The notes beneath the pieces are model-generated. The model was not told the origin of the DNA, ran no database searches, and saw only the letters and a program-made list of their open reading frames with translations. From positions 1-50,941 of the forward strand of contig JAISUE010000046.1 in the NCBI GenBank assembly GCA_031272245.1: a stretch of 50,941 nucleotides of DNA, written 5' to 3'. Below are positions 40,998-49,843 of the stretch, piece by piece; within the stretch, counting starts at the first letter, position 1; each line of letters starts with the position of its first letter. This stretch comes from Bacteroidales bacterium. Its GTDB lineage: Bacteria > Bacteroidota > Bacteroidia > Bacteroidales > P3. Position numbers and translations under genes: made by a program.

Positions 40998-41534
40998 TCA
41001 AAGAGAATGTTTCATTTGATTATAAAAAACATAAAAGGCAATCCCTGATGCAACGGCAACATTAAGAGAATGTTTTGTGCCTGCCTGTTCTATTTCAAGA
41101 GCGTAATCCGAATTATCTAAAACAGATTGTGATACCCCTTCCACTTCATTACCAAGAATCAAAACCGCTTTTTCGTTTATATCAAGTTGTAATTCATTAA
41201 GAAATATGCTTTGATCGGTTTGTTCAAGAGCATATATTTTGTAATTTTTACTTCTGTAATCGGAAATTACAGGTAAAATATCGGATTTATATTCCCAATC
41301 AACAGATTCCGTTGCTCCAAGTGCAGTTTTATTTATATCTCTGTGAGGAGGTTTAGGAGTAATGCCGCAAAGTATCAGCCGTTCAATCCTAAAAGCATCA
41401 CAACTTCTGAATATGCTGCCAACATTATTCATACTTCTAATGTCATTAAGTATCACTGTTACGGGTATTTTTTTTGCTTTGCGGTAGTCCTCTACATTTA
41501 TTCTCCCTAAAGCATCAAGTGTTTGTTGTTGCAT
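40998..41534 (-). CDS. SpoU/TrmH family RNA 2'-O-methyltransferase
   Basis: This 178-residue SPOUT methyltransferase has motif 1 in NDIRSMNNVGSIFRSCDAF, motif 2 in AVLILGNEVEGVSQ and motif 3 in HSLNVAVASGIAFYVF. These form the knotted SAM site. The start at 41534 (MQQQTLDALG) is chosen because a -7 element at 41562-41569 covers the codon of a longer TTG-started frame. The target could be a tRNA (as in TrmH or TrmL) or rRNA; it is a short form without an extra RNA-binding domain. It leads the operon with the flippase. Confidence 0.9.
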   Translation of the reverse strand: MQQQTLDALGRINVEDYRKAKKIPVTVILNDIRSMNNVGSIFRSCDAFRIERLILCGITPKPPHRDINKTALGATESVDWEYKSDILPVISDYRSKNYKIYALEQTDQSIFLNELQLDINEKAVLILGNEVEGVSQSVLDNSDYALEIEQAGTKHSLNVAVASGIAFYVFYNQMKHSL

Positions 41535-41561
41535 TTTAATGTTTAATGATTTAATAAAATG

Positions 41562-41569
41562 CAAAAGTA
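41562..41569 (-). promoter_or_regulatory. Putative -7 element of the SpoU methyltransferase gene
   Basis: TACTTTTG on the minus strand lies 27 bp before the ATG at 41534. It decides the start codon against the longer frame beginning at 41564. Confidence 0.65.
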
Positions 41570-41620
41570 AATAAAATGTTATTTTTTATACAGATTATCT
41601 TTTGTTATTACAATTTTTCT

Positions 41621-41628
41621 TACATTTG
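41621..41628 (+). promoter_or_regulatory. Putative -7 element of the WecA/TagO-like gene
   Basis: TACATTTG lies 35 bp before the start. A TTTG at 41601-41604 is 16 bp upstream, closer than usual. Confidence 0.55.
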
Positions 41629-41663
41629 CAGTCGTATTTATAACTAAAAAATATATAGAATAT

Positions 41664-42773
41664 ATGCATTGGTTTTTTATTTTCATACTATCTTTAAGTA
41701 TTGTTGCTTTACTGATGCCGATATTTATAAATTTAATGGAAAAATATAAAATATTGGATAAATCGGGCGGAAGAAAAATACACAGCGGTTACACTGCACA
41801 CATGGGAGGAATAGTGATTTTAATAGGTTTTGTTGCTTCATTTTGTTTTTCTTTAATAGGTATTCGTTATCTTGTTAGCATATTTGAAACATTTTCTTTG
41901 TTGATTCTATTGGTTATCATAACTATTATCGGTATAAGAGACGATATGAACAATTTATCTCCAACCATGAAACTGATTTGTGAAATCATCATAGGATTAT
42001 GTTTATGTGCATTAAATGTAAGAATTATAAGTTTTGGAGGTTTTCTTGGCATTTATACTTTACCTGTTTGGCTTTCTTATGTTTTGACCATATTCTTTTT
42101 CATCGTTGTAAGCAATGCTTATAACCTTATTGACGGAATAGACGGACAGGCTGGCTTACAGGCAATAGCAACCTTTGGTGCAATATGTATATTCCTTTGG
42201 CAATTACTGCCGATAGAAGCTTATGGAGAAAAAAACTTAAACTCTCCTTTCTTCTGGTTGATGATAATTGCAGCAATGTTGGGAAGCATAGTAGGTTTTC
42301 TTATCTATAACTGGCAAAAAGCAAGGATTTTTATGGGAGATACAGGCAGTTTGTTTATCGGTTTTATGATAGGAATATCAATAATAGTCTGTATGAATCT
42401 GAATACTAAATATAATGCGGAAATTTTTGATTATCATATTAAAAGTAATCTTTGTGTTATATTGTGTCTGTTTTTTTTACCTCTTGCCGATACATTAAGA
42501 GTTTTCATATTAAGAGTACGTAAAGGCAAAAGTCCTCTTTATCCCGACAAAACTCATATACATCATTTGTTATTAAGAGTAAAAGGATTGTCTCACATGC
42601 AATGTGCAATCACAACATTTTTTATTGAAATTATAACTATAATAATAATGTCTTTTTTATCGTTTTTCCTTAATGACAACTGGCTTGCTATTGTTATTTT
42701 TATCTATTGGCTAATTTATGTCTTTGGATTAAAATTTTTTGTAAAGGAAAATATTAAACACAACAATAAATAA
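41664..42773 (+). CDS. WecA/TagO-like undecaprenyl-phosphate sugar-1-phosphate transferase
   Basis: This 369-residue integral membrane enzyme of the MraY/WecA superfamily attaches a sugar phosphate, usually GlcNAc-1-P, to undecaprenyl phosphate to begin glycan synthesis. Conserved cytoplasmic motifs are IIGIRDDMNNLSPTMK, NAYNLIDGIDGQAG, KARIFMGDTGSLFIGF and PDKTHIHHLLLR. The HIHH segment marks the WecA/TagO branch rather than MraY. It is followed 4 bp later by ftsE. With the flippase and O-antigen ligase-like proteins it could serve surface-polysaccharide synthesis. Confidence 0.9.
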   Translation: MHWFFIFILSLSIVALLMPIFINLMEKYKILDKSGGRKIHSGYTAHMGGIVILIGFVASFCFSLIGIRYLVSIFETFSLLILLVIITIIGIRDDMNNLSPTMKLICEIIIGLCLCALNVRIISFGGFLGIYTLPVWLSYVLTIFFFIVVSNAYNLIDGIDGQAGLQAIATFGAICIFLWQLLPIEAYGEKNLNSPFFWLMIIAAMLGSIVGFLIYNWQKARIFMGDTGSLFIGFMIGISIIVCMNLNTKYNAEIFDYHIKSNLCVILCLFFLPLADTLRVFILRVRKGKSPLYPDKTHIHHLLLRVKGLSHMQCAITTFFIEIITIIIMSFLSFFLNDNWLAIVIFIYWLIYVFGLKFFVKENIKHNNK

Positions 42774-42777
42774 CATT

Positions 42778-43449
42778 ATGACAGAACCGGAATACGTAAT
42801 CAGATTTGAAAATGCAGAAATAGCATACGAAAATGTTTTATTATCGGATATAAATCTTGAAATTCGCAAAGGAGAATTTGCTTATCTGATTGGCAAAACA
42901 GGCACAGGTAAAAGTTCTTTGTTAAGAACTATTTATGCTGATATTCCGTTATCAAAAGGAGTAGCAGAAGTTTGCGGATTCAATATCACCAAAATTAAAA
43001 AACGTAACATTGCTATGTTACGAAGACATTTAGGAATAGTATTTCAGGATTTTCAACTATTGCAGGATAGAAGTGTTATGGATAACATTGCTTTTGTACT
43101 TCGTTCTACAGGTTGGAAAAACAAACAGGCAATACGCGAAAGAGTAATGCGCGTGCTTGAAGAAGTTGATTTGGCAGAGAAAGTTGATTCAAAGATTTTC
43201 AAATTAAGTGAAGGAGAACGTCAAAGAGTTGGTATTGCAAGAGCATTAGCAAATGAGCCGGAAGTAATAATTGCAGATGAACCAACAGGAAATCTTGACC
43301 CTATAACAAGCGAACAAATAATCAATCTTCTAATGGAAATATGTGAAAAGAAAGGTACTACCATTCTCATCGCAACACACGACTATATTGTTTTGAAAAA
43401 GTATCCAGCCCGTACTATTGCTATTGAAGATGGCAAAATTACAGGATAA
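42778..43449 (+). CDS. ftsE: FtsE-like ABC transporter ATPase
   Basis: This 223-residue ABC ATPase of the FtsE/LolD group has Walker A GKTGTGKS (residues 39-46), the signature LSEGERQRVGIARAL (Gly-Gly of the usual LSGGE reads Glu-Gly), Walker B VIIADEP and the segment PTGNLDP. FtsE with FtsX controls cell-wall hydrolases at the division site. No ftsX is adjacent; the next gene encodes an AsmA-like protein. FtsE is therefore the best name by similarity, but LolD-like use is possible. It starts 4 nt after the WecA-like gene. Confidence 0.85.
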   Translation: MTEPEYVIRFENAEIAYENVLLSDINLEIRKGEFAYLIGKTGTGKSSLLRTIYADIPLSKGVAEVCGFNITKIKKRNIAMLRRHLGIVFQDFQLLQDRSVMDNIAFVLRSTGWKNKQAIRERVMRVLEEVDLAEKVDSKIFKLSEGERQRVGIARALANEPEVIIADEPTGNLDPITSEQIINLLMEICEKKGTTILIATHDYIVLKKYPARTIAIEDGKITG

Positions 43450-43456
43450 AACAAAA

Positions 43457-45832
43457 ATGATAATAAAAAAAATTTTTAAAGTTTTTATATGGTTTGTTCT
43501 CGCTTTTATAGTGTTGATTATTGCTGTCTTTGTTTATATCTATTTTAATCAAGATAAAATCAAGAGTATTCTCTTACAGGAACTTAATGCTTCACTTACC
43601 ACTGAAATAAAAGTACAGCATATAGACGTTTCTCTTTTTCATACCTTTCCTGACGTTTCTCTTACTTTTAATAATGTTTTGGCTTATGACGCTTTTAAGG
43701 ATACGGGTAAGGCTAAAACGGATACATTATTCTCTTTTCAACGTTTGTATCTATCATTTAATGTGTTGGATGTTCTGAAAAGCAATTATAACGTAAATAA
43801 AATAACTGCTGAAAATGGACAATTCAATATGAAAATTCTTAAAAATGGGGATGTTAATTATATTTTTTGGAAAGAATCCGAAAAAGAAACAAACACAAAT
43901 TTTAATTTAAGTCTTAAAACCATTGCTCTCAATAATGTATCATATACTTATCGTAATAATATCACACATCAATTTTACAACATATTGCTAAAAAAATGTT
44001 CCGCTAATGGAAAATTTTATGCATCGGAACAAAACATTAAACTGAAAGCTCAAAGTATTGTACAACTAATTCAATCCGATAATCTTGTGATAGCAAATAA
44101 ATTACCTGTAACTCTTAATATTCATTGCAAAAATAACACAGACAACAATAAAATAGAACTTGAACCAAGTGATATTTCAACAGGTAAAATGAAATTTGCT
44201 CTCAGTGGTTATCTGAATTATGGAGAAAACAGTTTTATTGATTTGTCATTATCAGGTAAAGACATCTCTCTCAAACATTTAATGAGTTTATTACCTAAAA
44301 AATTTAATATTTTTAAGGACTATGAAAGCACCGGACAAATTGTCTTTTCTTCAAAAATCAAAGGCAAAATAGATAAATTTAATTCACCTTCAATAAACGC
44401 CTCATTTAATATTAACAATGGCAGCCTTACAAACAAAAAACTTTCCGTATCGCTTTCACAAATAAAACTTTCAGGTAAATTATGTAATGGCAAGGATAAA
44501 AGTATTCCAAACATATCAATAGATAATTTTTCCGCATCTTTTTGTAATGGCAAAATTAAAGGGTCTTTTAAGCTCACTGATTTTTCAAAACTTAATATTG
44601 AAGCCTTTCTCAATGCTGATTTGGAGCTTGATAAACTGCAACAGGTTTTACAAATACAAAATATCAAAACCATAAATGGAAACATTAAATGCAATATTGA
44701 AGCAAAAGGCAATTTGAACAACATTGACAATTTCACAAAAGATATTCTATTTAAGGGTGATGCTGATGTAAAAAATCTTAATCTTGTTTTGAAAGATGTT
44801 GATTATTCTCTTTCTAAAACAAACATAAATTTTGAATTAAACAACAAAAACATTAATGTTCTCTCTCTAACAGGTTTATTAGACAATAATCCTGTTGAAT
44901 TTTCAGGTGTTGTAACTAATCCATTTGACTGTTTTTCCATAAATGGAAATATGAAATTAAAAGCTTTTAATGGCGAAATAGCAGGAAATATAGGCTTTAT
45001 ACCGTCGGAAAAAAAAGGTTTTAATATTCTCGGATCACTTAACATGACAAACGTTGAAGCAAAACCTTCTTTCAATTACTTTAACAATTTCGGACAAACG
45101 GCTATAACAGACAAAAACATAAAAGGTAAAATAACGGCAAAAACAACATTTAACATTGCCTTTGATGAAAAATTCAATTTACAAAAAGAAAATCTCACAG
45201 CAGAAATAGCATATAAAATAGAAAATGGCGGATTACAAAATATACCTGTTATGCAAAAGCTTTCTCATTTCGTTGAAGAAACGGCATTACAAAATGTAAC
45301 CTTTGCAACATTGACTTCAAACATTCACATACGGAAAGGATGTATAAGTTTTGAATCATTAAAGGTTAATTCCAATGCTTTAAATTTTGAATTTGTTGGA
45401 AAACATTATCTATCTTCCGATAACATTGACTATCATTTTGCCATACAACTCTCCGAACTTGCTTCCAAAAAAAAGAAAGCCAAGCTTGAAAAACAACAAC
45501 AGAACTTTGGAACTTTTGAAGAGGATAAGGATTCTCGTCTTACATTGTTTGTCAAAGTAAATGGAACTATTGACAATCCAAAATTTTCTTATGATATGAA
45601 ACGAAACATAGAGCAAATAAAACAGACCATTACAGCAGACAAACAAAAGATTAGCACTCAAATAAAACAAGATTTCAAAATAAACTCCGAACAAACTATA
45701 AAAGATAAGGAGCAATGGAAAAAACAATCAAATGGGGAGTGGATTATAGAATGGGAAGATTCTCCAAAAGATACGGGTAAAACAAAGCAAACACAGGAAG
45801 AAGCTCCCGATTTAATAATAGAATTTAATTGA
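43457..45832 (+). CDS. AsmA-family membrane-anchored envelope protein
   Basis: This 791-residue protein starts at 43457, since the longer in-frame ATG at 43418 overlaps ftsE. One N-terminal membrane helix (about residues 9-30) is followed by the AsmA-like beginning LNASLTTEIKVQHIDVSLFH and PDVSLTFNNVLAYDAF. Long repetitive beta-strand regions continue to a C-terminal AsmA_2-like segment (KLSHFVEETALQNVTFATL). AsmA/TamB-type proteins form periplasmic bridges thought to carry phospholipids or aid outer-membrane assembly. It could be the functional partner of TamL (33804), though the genes are 7 kb apart. It lies 7 nt downstream of ftsE. Confidence 0.87.
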   Translation: MIIKKIFKVFIWFVLAFIVLIIAVFVYIYFNQDKIKSILLQELNASLTTEIKVQHIDVSLFHTFPDVSLTFNNVLAYDAFKDTGKAKTDTLFSFQRLYLSFNVLDVLKSNYNVNKITAENGQFNMKILKNGDVNYIFWKESEKETNTNFNLSLKTIALNNVSYTYRNNITHQFYNILLKKCSANGKFYASEQNIKLKAQSIVQLIQSDNLVIANKLPVTLNIHCKNNTDNNKIELEPSDISTGKMKFALSGYLNYGENSFIDLSLSGKDISLKHLMSLLPKKFNIFKDYESTGQIVFSSKIKGKIDKFNSPSINASFNINNGSLTNKKLSVSLSQIKLSGKLCNGKDKSIPNISIDNFSASFCNGKIKGSFKLTDFSKLNIEAFLNADLELDKLQQVLQIQNIKTINGNIKCNIEAKGNLNNIDNFTKDILFKGDADVKNLNLVLKDVDYSLSKTNINFELNNKNINVLSLTGLLDNNPVEFSGVVTNPFDCFSINGNMKLKAFNGEIAGNIGFIPSEKKGFNILGSLNMTNVEAKPSFNYFNNFGQTAITDKNIKGKITAKTTFNIAFDEKFNLQKENLTAEIAYKIENGGLQNIPVMQKLSHFVEETALQNVTFATLTSNIHIRKGCISFESLKVNSNALNFEFVGKHYLSSDNIDYHFAIQLSELASKKKKAKLEKQQQNFGTFEEDKDSRLTLFVKVNGTIDNPKFSYDMKRNIEQIKQTITADKQKISTQIKQDFKINSEQTIKDKEQWKKQSNGEWIIEWEDSPKDTGKTKQTQEEAPDLIIEFN

Positions 45833-45945
45833 TAATAACTTAATTGTGCTAATAATGAATTATTTAGATGCCTTACTTTAATATAAATAAATGCCCCAAA
45901 TGTATGGAAATGTCCATTTTTATCTATTTATATGGGGCAAATTTA

Positions 45946-45953
45946 TATATTTG
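45946..45953 (+). promoter_or_regulatory. Putative -7 element before the integrase-like fragment
   Basis: TATATTTG lies 19 bp before the ATG at 45973. An inverted repeat GCCCCA/TGGGGC (45892-45897 with 45933-45938) lies just upstream. Confidence 0.4.
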
Positions 45954-45972
45954 CATTTTATTTATTCTTAAT

Positions 45973-46107
45973 ATGATAAAAACAGCATTTGTACAAAAAG
46001 GAAAGAAAGATACCGTATCTATACGCTTAAAGTGTAGAGAAATGTCTTTTATTGATCTTTATTACTTTTCAGATATTGTAATAAACTATGATTGGTGGGA
46101 TAAATAA
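45973..46107 (+). pseudogene. Possible N-terminal remnant of a tyrosine recombinase
   Basis: This 44-residue frame reads KGKKDTVSIRLKCREMSFID and ends INYDWWDK. The pattern of beta strands followed by Trp-Asp-Lys resembles the Arm-type DNA-binding domain that begins Bacteroidetes phage-type integrases. A stop codon follows at once and no catalytic domain is found downstream, so it would be a cut-off remnant. A standalone small protein is the alternative. The assignment is by eye and weak. Confidence 0.4.
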
Positions 46108-46144
46108 ATAAAATAACAGCGATAATAAACAAAACAACTTTATA

Positions 46145-48724
46145 ATGAAGAAATTATACATATATTTTACCTTATGTTGCATTGCTTGTGGCGTTCAGGG
46201 ACAGGATACCGTGAAATGTTTTCAAAGAATAAAAAACAGCAATCCGTATATTCGCATGCCTTTTATGATTGACAGCGTTAATAACCATCAAAAAGGATTC
46301 ACAATGGACGATTATCTTATCGTTCCCCAATGTTCAAAAATTAAAAATGCAAGTGCGGAAGACCTTGAAAAAGTAAAGACCGACAACGGCACGGTTAAAA
46401 TCGCCCTCGACACCGCTAACGGCGGCTATTCCGTTTATAATTACTTTTTTGAACTCAGTAACAGCGACTATGTGAAAGGTAAAATCAGCGTCTTTTCCAC
46501 AGAGAAAGTGAAAATAACCGTTGATGATAAGGAAATCGGCAAGAGAATGAGCAGAAAGGATTCGCTGAACGCCGAAGCAAAGGTTGATTGCGAGCTAACG
46601 CTGGAACCGGGAGGACATACGGCGGTTATTTCCCTGCTTTGCAAAAACGACAGACCCGAAGCAATGATGCAAGTTGTTGCAGTCATTGAAAAAACTGCCG
46701 TTTCGGACGTAGAAAATGCAAAAAGAGGACTTGCCCTGACGGATATTTTGACGGGAACATCGCCTTACAGCGTTTCTATGACCGATGACGGAGAGTATTA
46801 CATGGTAAAATATTATACGGGAACCTTCGGCGAGAAAAACAAATACAAAGTGGAGGTTCGCAGAACTTATAACAATGTTGTTGTATGGACATCCGAAGAT
46901 GCAAGTTCGGTGAAATGGATGCCCGTCTTTGAAAATGTTGTTCCAAAGACTCACACATTATATTACGTAAAGGAAGAAAACAAGGTGAGAAACCTTTATT
47001 TTATTAACATTACCGACAGAGCATCGGAACCGCAACTTATCTGCGAAAACTTTCCCGAAGGAAAGATTGAAGGCTTTGCAGGTAACAAAAACACATTGAT
47101 AATTTCCGTTACCGACAAGGAAGACAATGCAAAGGACGATTTGAGGCAACTTATTCATCCCGACGACCGAATCGGCGGATGGAGAAACCGTTCCAATCTC
47201 TCTCTTTATTTCATTGACAGGGCTTTGACTCAACCTTTGACCTTTGGACATCATAATGTAAGTTTCAATGATTACGCACAGGAAACAAACACTCTGCTTT
47301 TCTCCATAAACGAAGAGGATGTAACCGTAAGACCATTTTCTAAAAATACGCTTGTTGAGATGAATCTCTCCACTTTTGAGGTTGATACCCTGCTGACCGA
47401 TTCTTTTATTTCTCATGCAAAATATATGAAGGCAGGAAAAAACGCTGACAAAACCGCTTTGGCAAAAACCCATATTCTCATACAGGGTTCGGGAGAGGCT
47501 TTCGGTGCTTGCGGTGCGGAAGTGAAGAAGGGACAAACGCCAAATATTTATAACAGCCTGCTTTTTATTTTTGACCGTACCGCAAAAAAAGCAAAGCCGC
47601 TGCTGAAAGGTTTTAAACCGTCGGTAAACGGTTTTAAGGCGGTTGCCGACAATCAAATCTTTATCACAACAACCGACAGAGACAGCGTAAATGTTTATTT
47701 CTATGACTTTGACACGCTTTACAGACTGCCCCTTGACGTTGATATTGTTGGAGACTTTGATGTTGATACGGAAGGAAAACATTTTGTCTTCTACGGACAG
47801 AATTATAACAGGTCTAACAGGGTTTTTGCAGGCAACTTAAAGACCGCCGAATGTGTTCAGGTTGCTTATCCGAAGGAAACGATGAATGAGCAGTTGGCGC
47901 TGGGTGAAATGAGAGTGTGGAACTTTAAGCACAAAGGCGACATCATAGAAGGAAGGTACTATTTGCCTGCCGACTTTGACTCTACAAAACAATACCCGAT
48001 GATTGTATATTATTACGGAGGCACAACTCCTACCGACCGAATGTTTGAAATGCGTTACTCCGCCTATCTCTACACTGCACAGGGCTATATCGTTTATGTT
48101 CTCAATCCGAGCGGGACAATCGGTTTCGGTCAGGAATTTGCCGCCCGCCACGTCAATGCGTGGGGAGAGAAAACGGCAGAGGAGATAATCTGCGGCGTTA
48201 AAGAGTTTTGCAAAACACATTCTTTTGTCAATGCAAAACGGATTGGCTGTATGGGAGCATCTTACGGAGGCTTTATGACCCAGTTGCTGCAAACCAAAAC
48301 CGATATTTTTGCTGCCGCCATATCGCATGCAGGTATTTCCGACATTACTTCCTACTGGGGAGAAGGTTATTGGGGTTACAGTTATTCGGCTGCCGCTTCC
48401 GCCAACTCATATCCGTGGAACAATAAAACGCTTTTCGTTGAACACAGTCCGCTTTTTGCTGCCGACAAAATTAAAACACCTCTGCTCCTCTTGCACGGGA
48501 CAGATGACACCAATGTTCCGATAGGGGAGAGTATTCAAATGTTTAACGCCTTGAAGATTTTGGGCAGAGAAGTTGCTTTTGTAACGGTCAAAGGTGAGAA
48601 TCACGGCATTGTTGATCACAAAAAGAGACTTGCGTGGAACAATACGATATATGCGTGGTTTGCCAAATGGCTGAAAGACGATGCCGCATGGTGGGACACC
48701 TTGTATCCGAAAAAAGAAATGTAG
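46145..48724 (+). CDS. Secreted S9-family (prolyl oligopeptidase-like) peptidase
   Basis: This 859-residue protein has a signal peptide ending CGVQGQ (about residue 20), a long beta-propeller-like region, and a C-terminal alpha/beta-hydrolase domain (about residues 620-855). The catalytic triad is visible: Ser706 in GASYGGF, Asp788 in HGTDDTNVP and His820 in GENHGIVD. Such enzymes cut peptides, often after proline, in the periplasm or outside. The gene is visibly richer in G+C than its neighbours (bases 46381-46440: 32 of 60 are G/C; 44281-44340: 15 of 60) and lies next to an integrase-like remnant, hinting at transfer. It appears monocistronic. Confidence 0.92.
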   Translation: MKKLYIYFTLCCIACGVQGQDTVKCFQRIKNSNPYIRMPFMIDSVNNHQKGFTMDDYLIVPQCSKIKNASAEDLEKVKTDNGTVKIALDTANGGYSVYNYFFELSNSDYVKGKISVFSTEKVKITVDDKEIGKRMSRKDSLNAEAKVDCELTLEPGGHTAVISLLCKNDRPEAMMQVVAVIEKTAVSDVENAKRGLALTDILTGTSPYSVSMTDDGEYYMVKYYTGTFGEKNKYKVEVRRTYNNVVVWTSEDASSVKWMPVFENVVPKTHTLYYVKEENKVRNLYFINITDRASEPQLICENFPEGKIEGFAGNKNTLIISVTDKEDNAKDDLRQLIHPDDRIGGWRNRSNLSLYFIDRALTQPLTFGHHNVSFNDYAQETNTLLFSINEEDVTVRPFSKNTLVEMNLSTFEVDTLLTDSFISHAKYMKAGKNADKTALAKTHILIQGSGEAFGACGAEVKKGQTPNIYNSLLFIFDRTAKKAKPLLKGFKPSVNGFKAVADNQIFITTTDRDSVNVYFYDFDTLYRLPLDVDIVGDFDVDTEGKHFVFYGQNYNRSNRVFAGNLKTAECVQVAYPKETMNEQLALGEMRVWNFKHKGDIIEGRYYLPADFDSTKQYPMIVYYYGGTTPTDRMFEMRYSAYLYTAQGYIVYVLNPSGTIGFGQEFAARHVNAWGEKTAEEIICGVKEFCKTHSFVNAKRIGCMGASYGGFMTQLLQTKTDIFAAAISHAGISDITSYWGEGYWGYSYSAAASANSYPWNNKTLFVEHSPLFAADKIKTPLLLLHGTDDTNVPIGESIQMFNALKILGREVAFVTVKGENHGIVDHKKRLAWNNTIYAWFAKWLKDDAAWWDTLYPKKEM

Positions 48725-48812
48725 AAAAAACATATATTCATTTTCATAAATTATATTTTCGTTTTTAGCAAACCATATCTTTATTCCCCAAATAAAAAAT
48801 GAAGATTTTTTT

Positions 48813-48820
48813 TATTTTTG
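48813..48820 (+). promoter_or_regulatory. Putative -7 element of the DUF3078-like gene
   Basis: TATTTTTG lies 69 bp before the start codon. No TTTG at the proper distance upstream was found. Confidence 0.45.
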
Positions 48821-48888
48821 CAACCTTAAATCAAATATTAAAATGTATTTTGAAGTCTAAATAAATTAGTTAATCAATATATTAAAGT

Positions 48889-49794
48889 ATGAAACATAAA
48901 TTATTATTACTTATAACATTATCAGTTCTTTCCATAGGACTGAAAGCTCAGGACGCTGTTTCTCCTGCTGCTGAAAATACGTTAAAAGATACAGTGAAAC
49001 ACTGGAAAAAAAGTAACACTATTATCTTTACAACAGAACAAACCTATTACAACAACTGGTCTGCCGGAGGGTTCAGTTCTTTTTCTTTTTCAGGATATTA
49101 TAAAGCTTTTTATAATTATCTCAACGGAAAAAACAAATGGGACAACACTTTTGATTTAGGTTATGGACAAATGATTCAGGACGTAACAGGCAATGGTTTC
49201 AAAGACCCTGCAAATCATTTTCAAAAAAGCGAAGACAAAATAGATATAAACTCTATTTATGGCTATAAGTTATTTTCCGACTGGTATGCAAGTGCATTAC
49301 TTAACTTAAAATCACAATTTGACAATGGTTTTAAGTATGAAAATGGAGATACTATACTTGTTGCATCTACTTTTTCTCCTGCTGTACTTACATCTTCAAT
49401 AGGTTTGGAATATAAAAAGTCATATTTTTCAGCTTTATTTTCTTTCTTAACAGGTAAAACAACTTTTGTTAGCGACAATCGCTTGCTTACATCCGGCGTA
49501 CTTGGTTACACTACACCGGATGAAAACTGGTATTTTTCACTTGGTTCTTTTGTAAAATTCTTTTTTCAGAAAGATATTTTTACAAATATCAATCTTTTGG
49601 CTAAACTGGAATTTTTCTATGATTACAACAAACCATTTCTTGATACGGATATAAGCGGAGAAATTTTTCTGAATATGAAAATAAATAAATACTTAAATGC
49701 TTTTATCAGTATTCAAGCTATTTTAGACCACGATTTTAATGAAACGGTACAATTTAAAGAACGTTTCGGTTTATCAATACCAATAACTTTTTAA
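48889..49794 (+). CDS. DUF3078-like outer-membrane protein
   Basis: This 301-residue exported protein has a signal peptide ending GLKAQ (about residue 20). The mature region has the DUF3078-like beginning FTTEQTYYNNWSAGGFSSFS, then NKWDNTFDLGYGQM and KSEDKIDINSIYGYKLF, and further beta strands ending GLSIPITF. The strand pattern and C-terminal Phe suggest an outer-membrane barrel. The family is common in Bacteroidales and has no well-defined role. It is monocistronic, with a bidirectional terminator shared with apbE. Confidence 0.85.
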   Translation: MKHKLLLLITLSVLSIGLKAQDAVSPAAENTLKDTVKHWKKSNTIIFTTEQTYYNNWSAGGFSSFSFSGYYKAFYNYLNGKNKWDNTFDLGYGQMIQDVTGNGFKDPANHFQKSEDKIDINSIYGYKLFSDWYASALLNLKSQFDNGFKYENGDTILVASTFSPAVLTSSIGLEYKKSYFSALFSFLTGKTTFVSDNRLLTSGVLGYTTPDENWYFSLGSFVKFFFQKDIFTNINLLAKLEFFYDYNKPFLDTDISGEIFLNMKINKYLNAFISIQAILDHDFNETVQFKERFGLSIPITF

Positions 49795-49810
49795 TAGTTA
49801 TTGATAATAT

Positions 49811-49843
49811 AAAGGGTTGAAATGATAATTATTTCAGCCCTTT
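49811..49843 (+). terminator. Bidirectional terminator between DUF3078-like gene and apbE
   Basis: A 13-bp stem (49811-49823 with 49831-49843, one G-U pair) has a 7-nt loop and T-rich flanks. It overlaps the stop codon of the minus-strand apbE gene by two bases. Confidence 0.8.

Noticed and set aside
41535-41564. TTG-started longer form of the SpoU methyltransferase
   Set aside because: The TTG lies inside the -7 promoter element, so it would not be in the transcript.
46595-48328. Long minus-strand frames opposite the S9 peptidase
   Set aside because: They are a by-product of the higher G+C and codon pattern of the real gene. No domain, signal peptide or promoter supports them.
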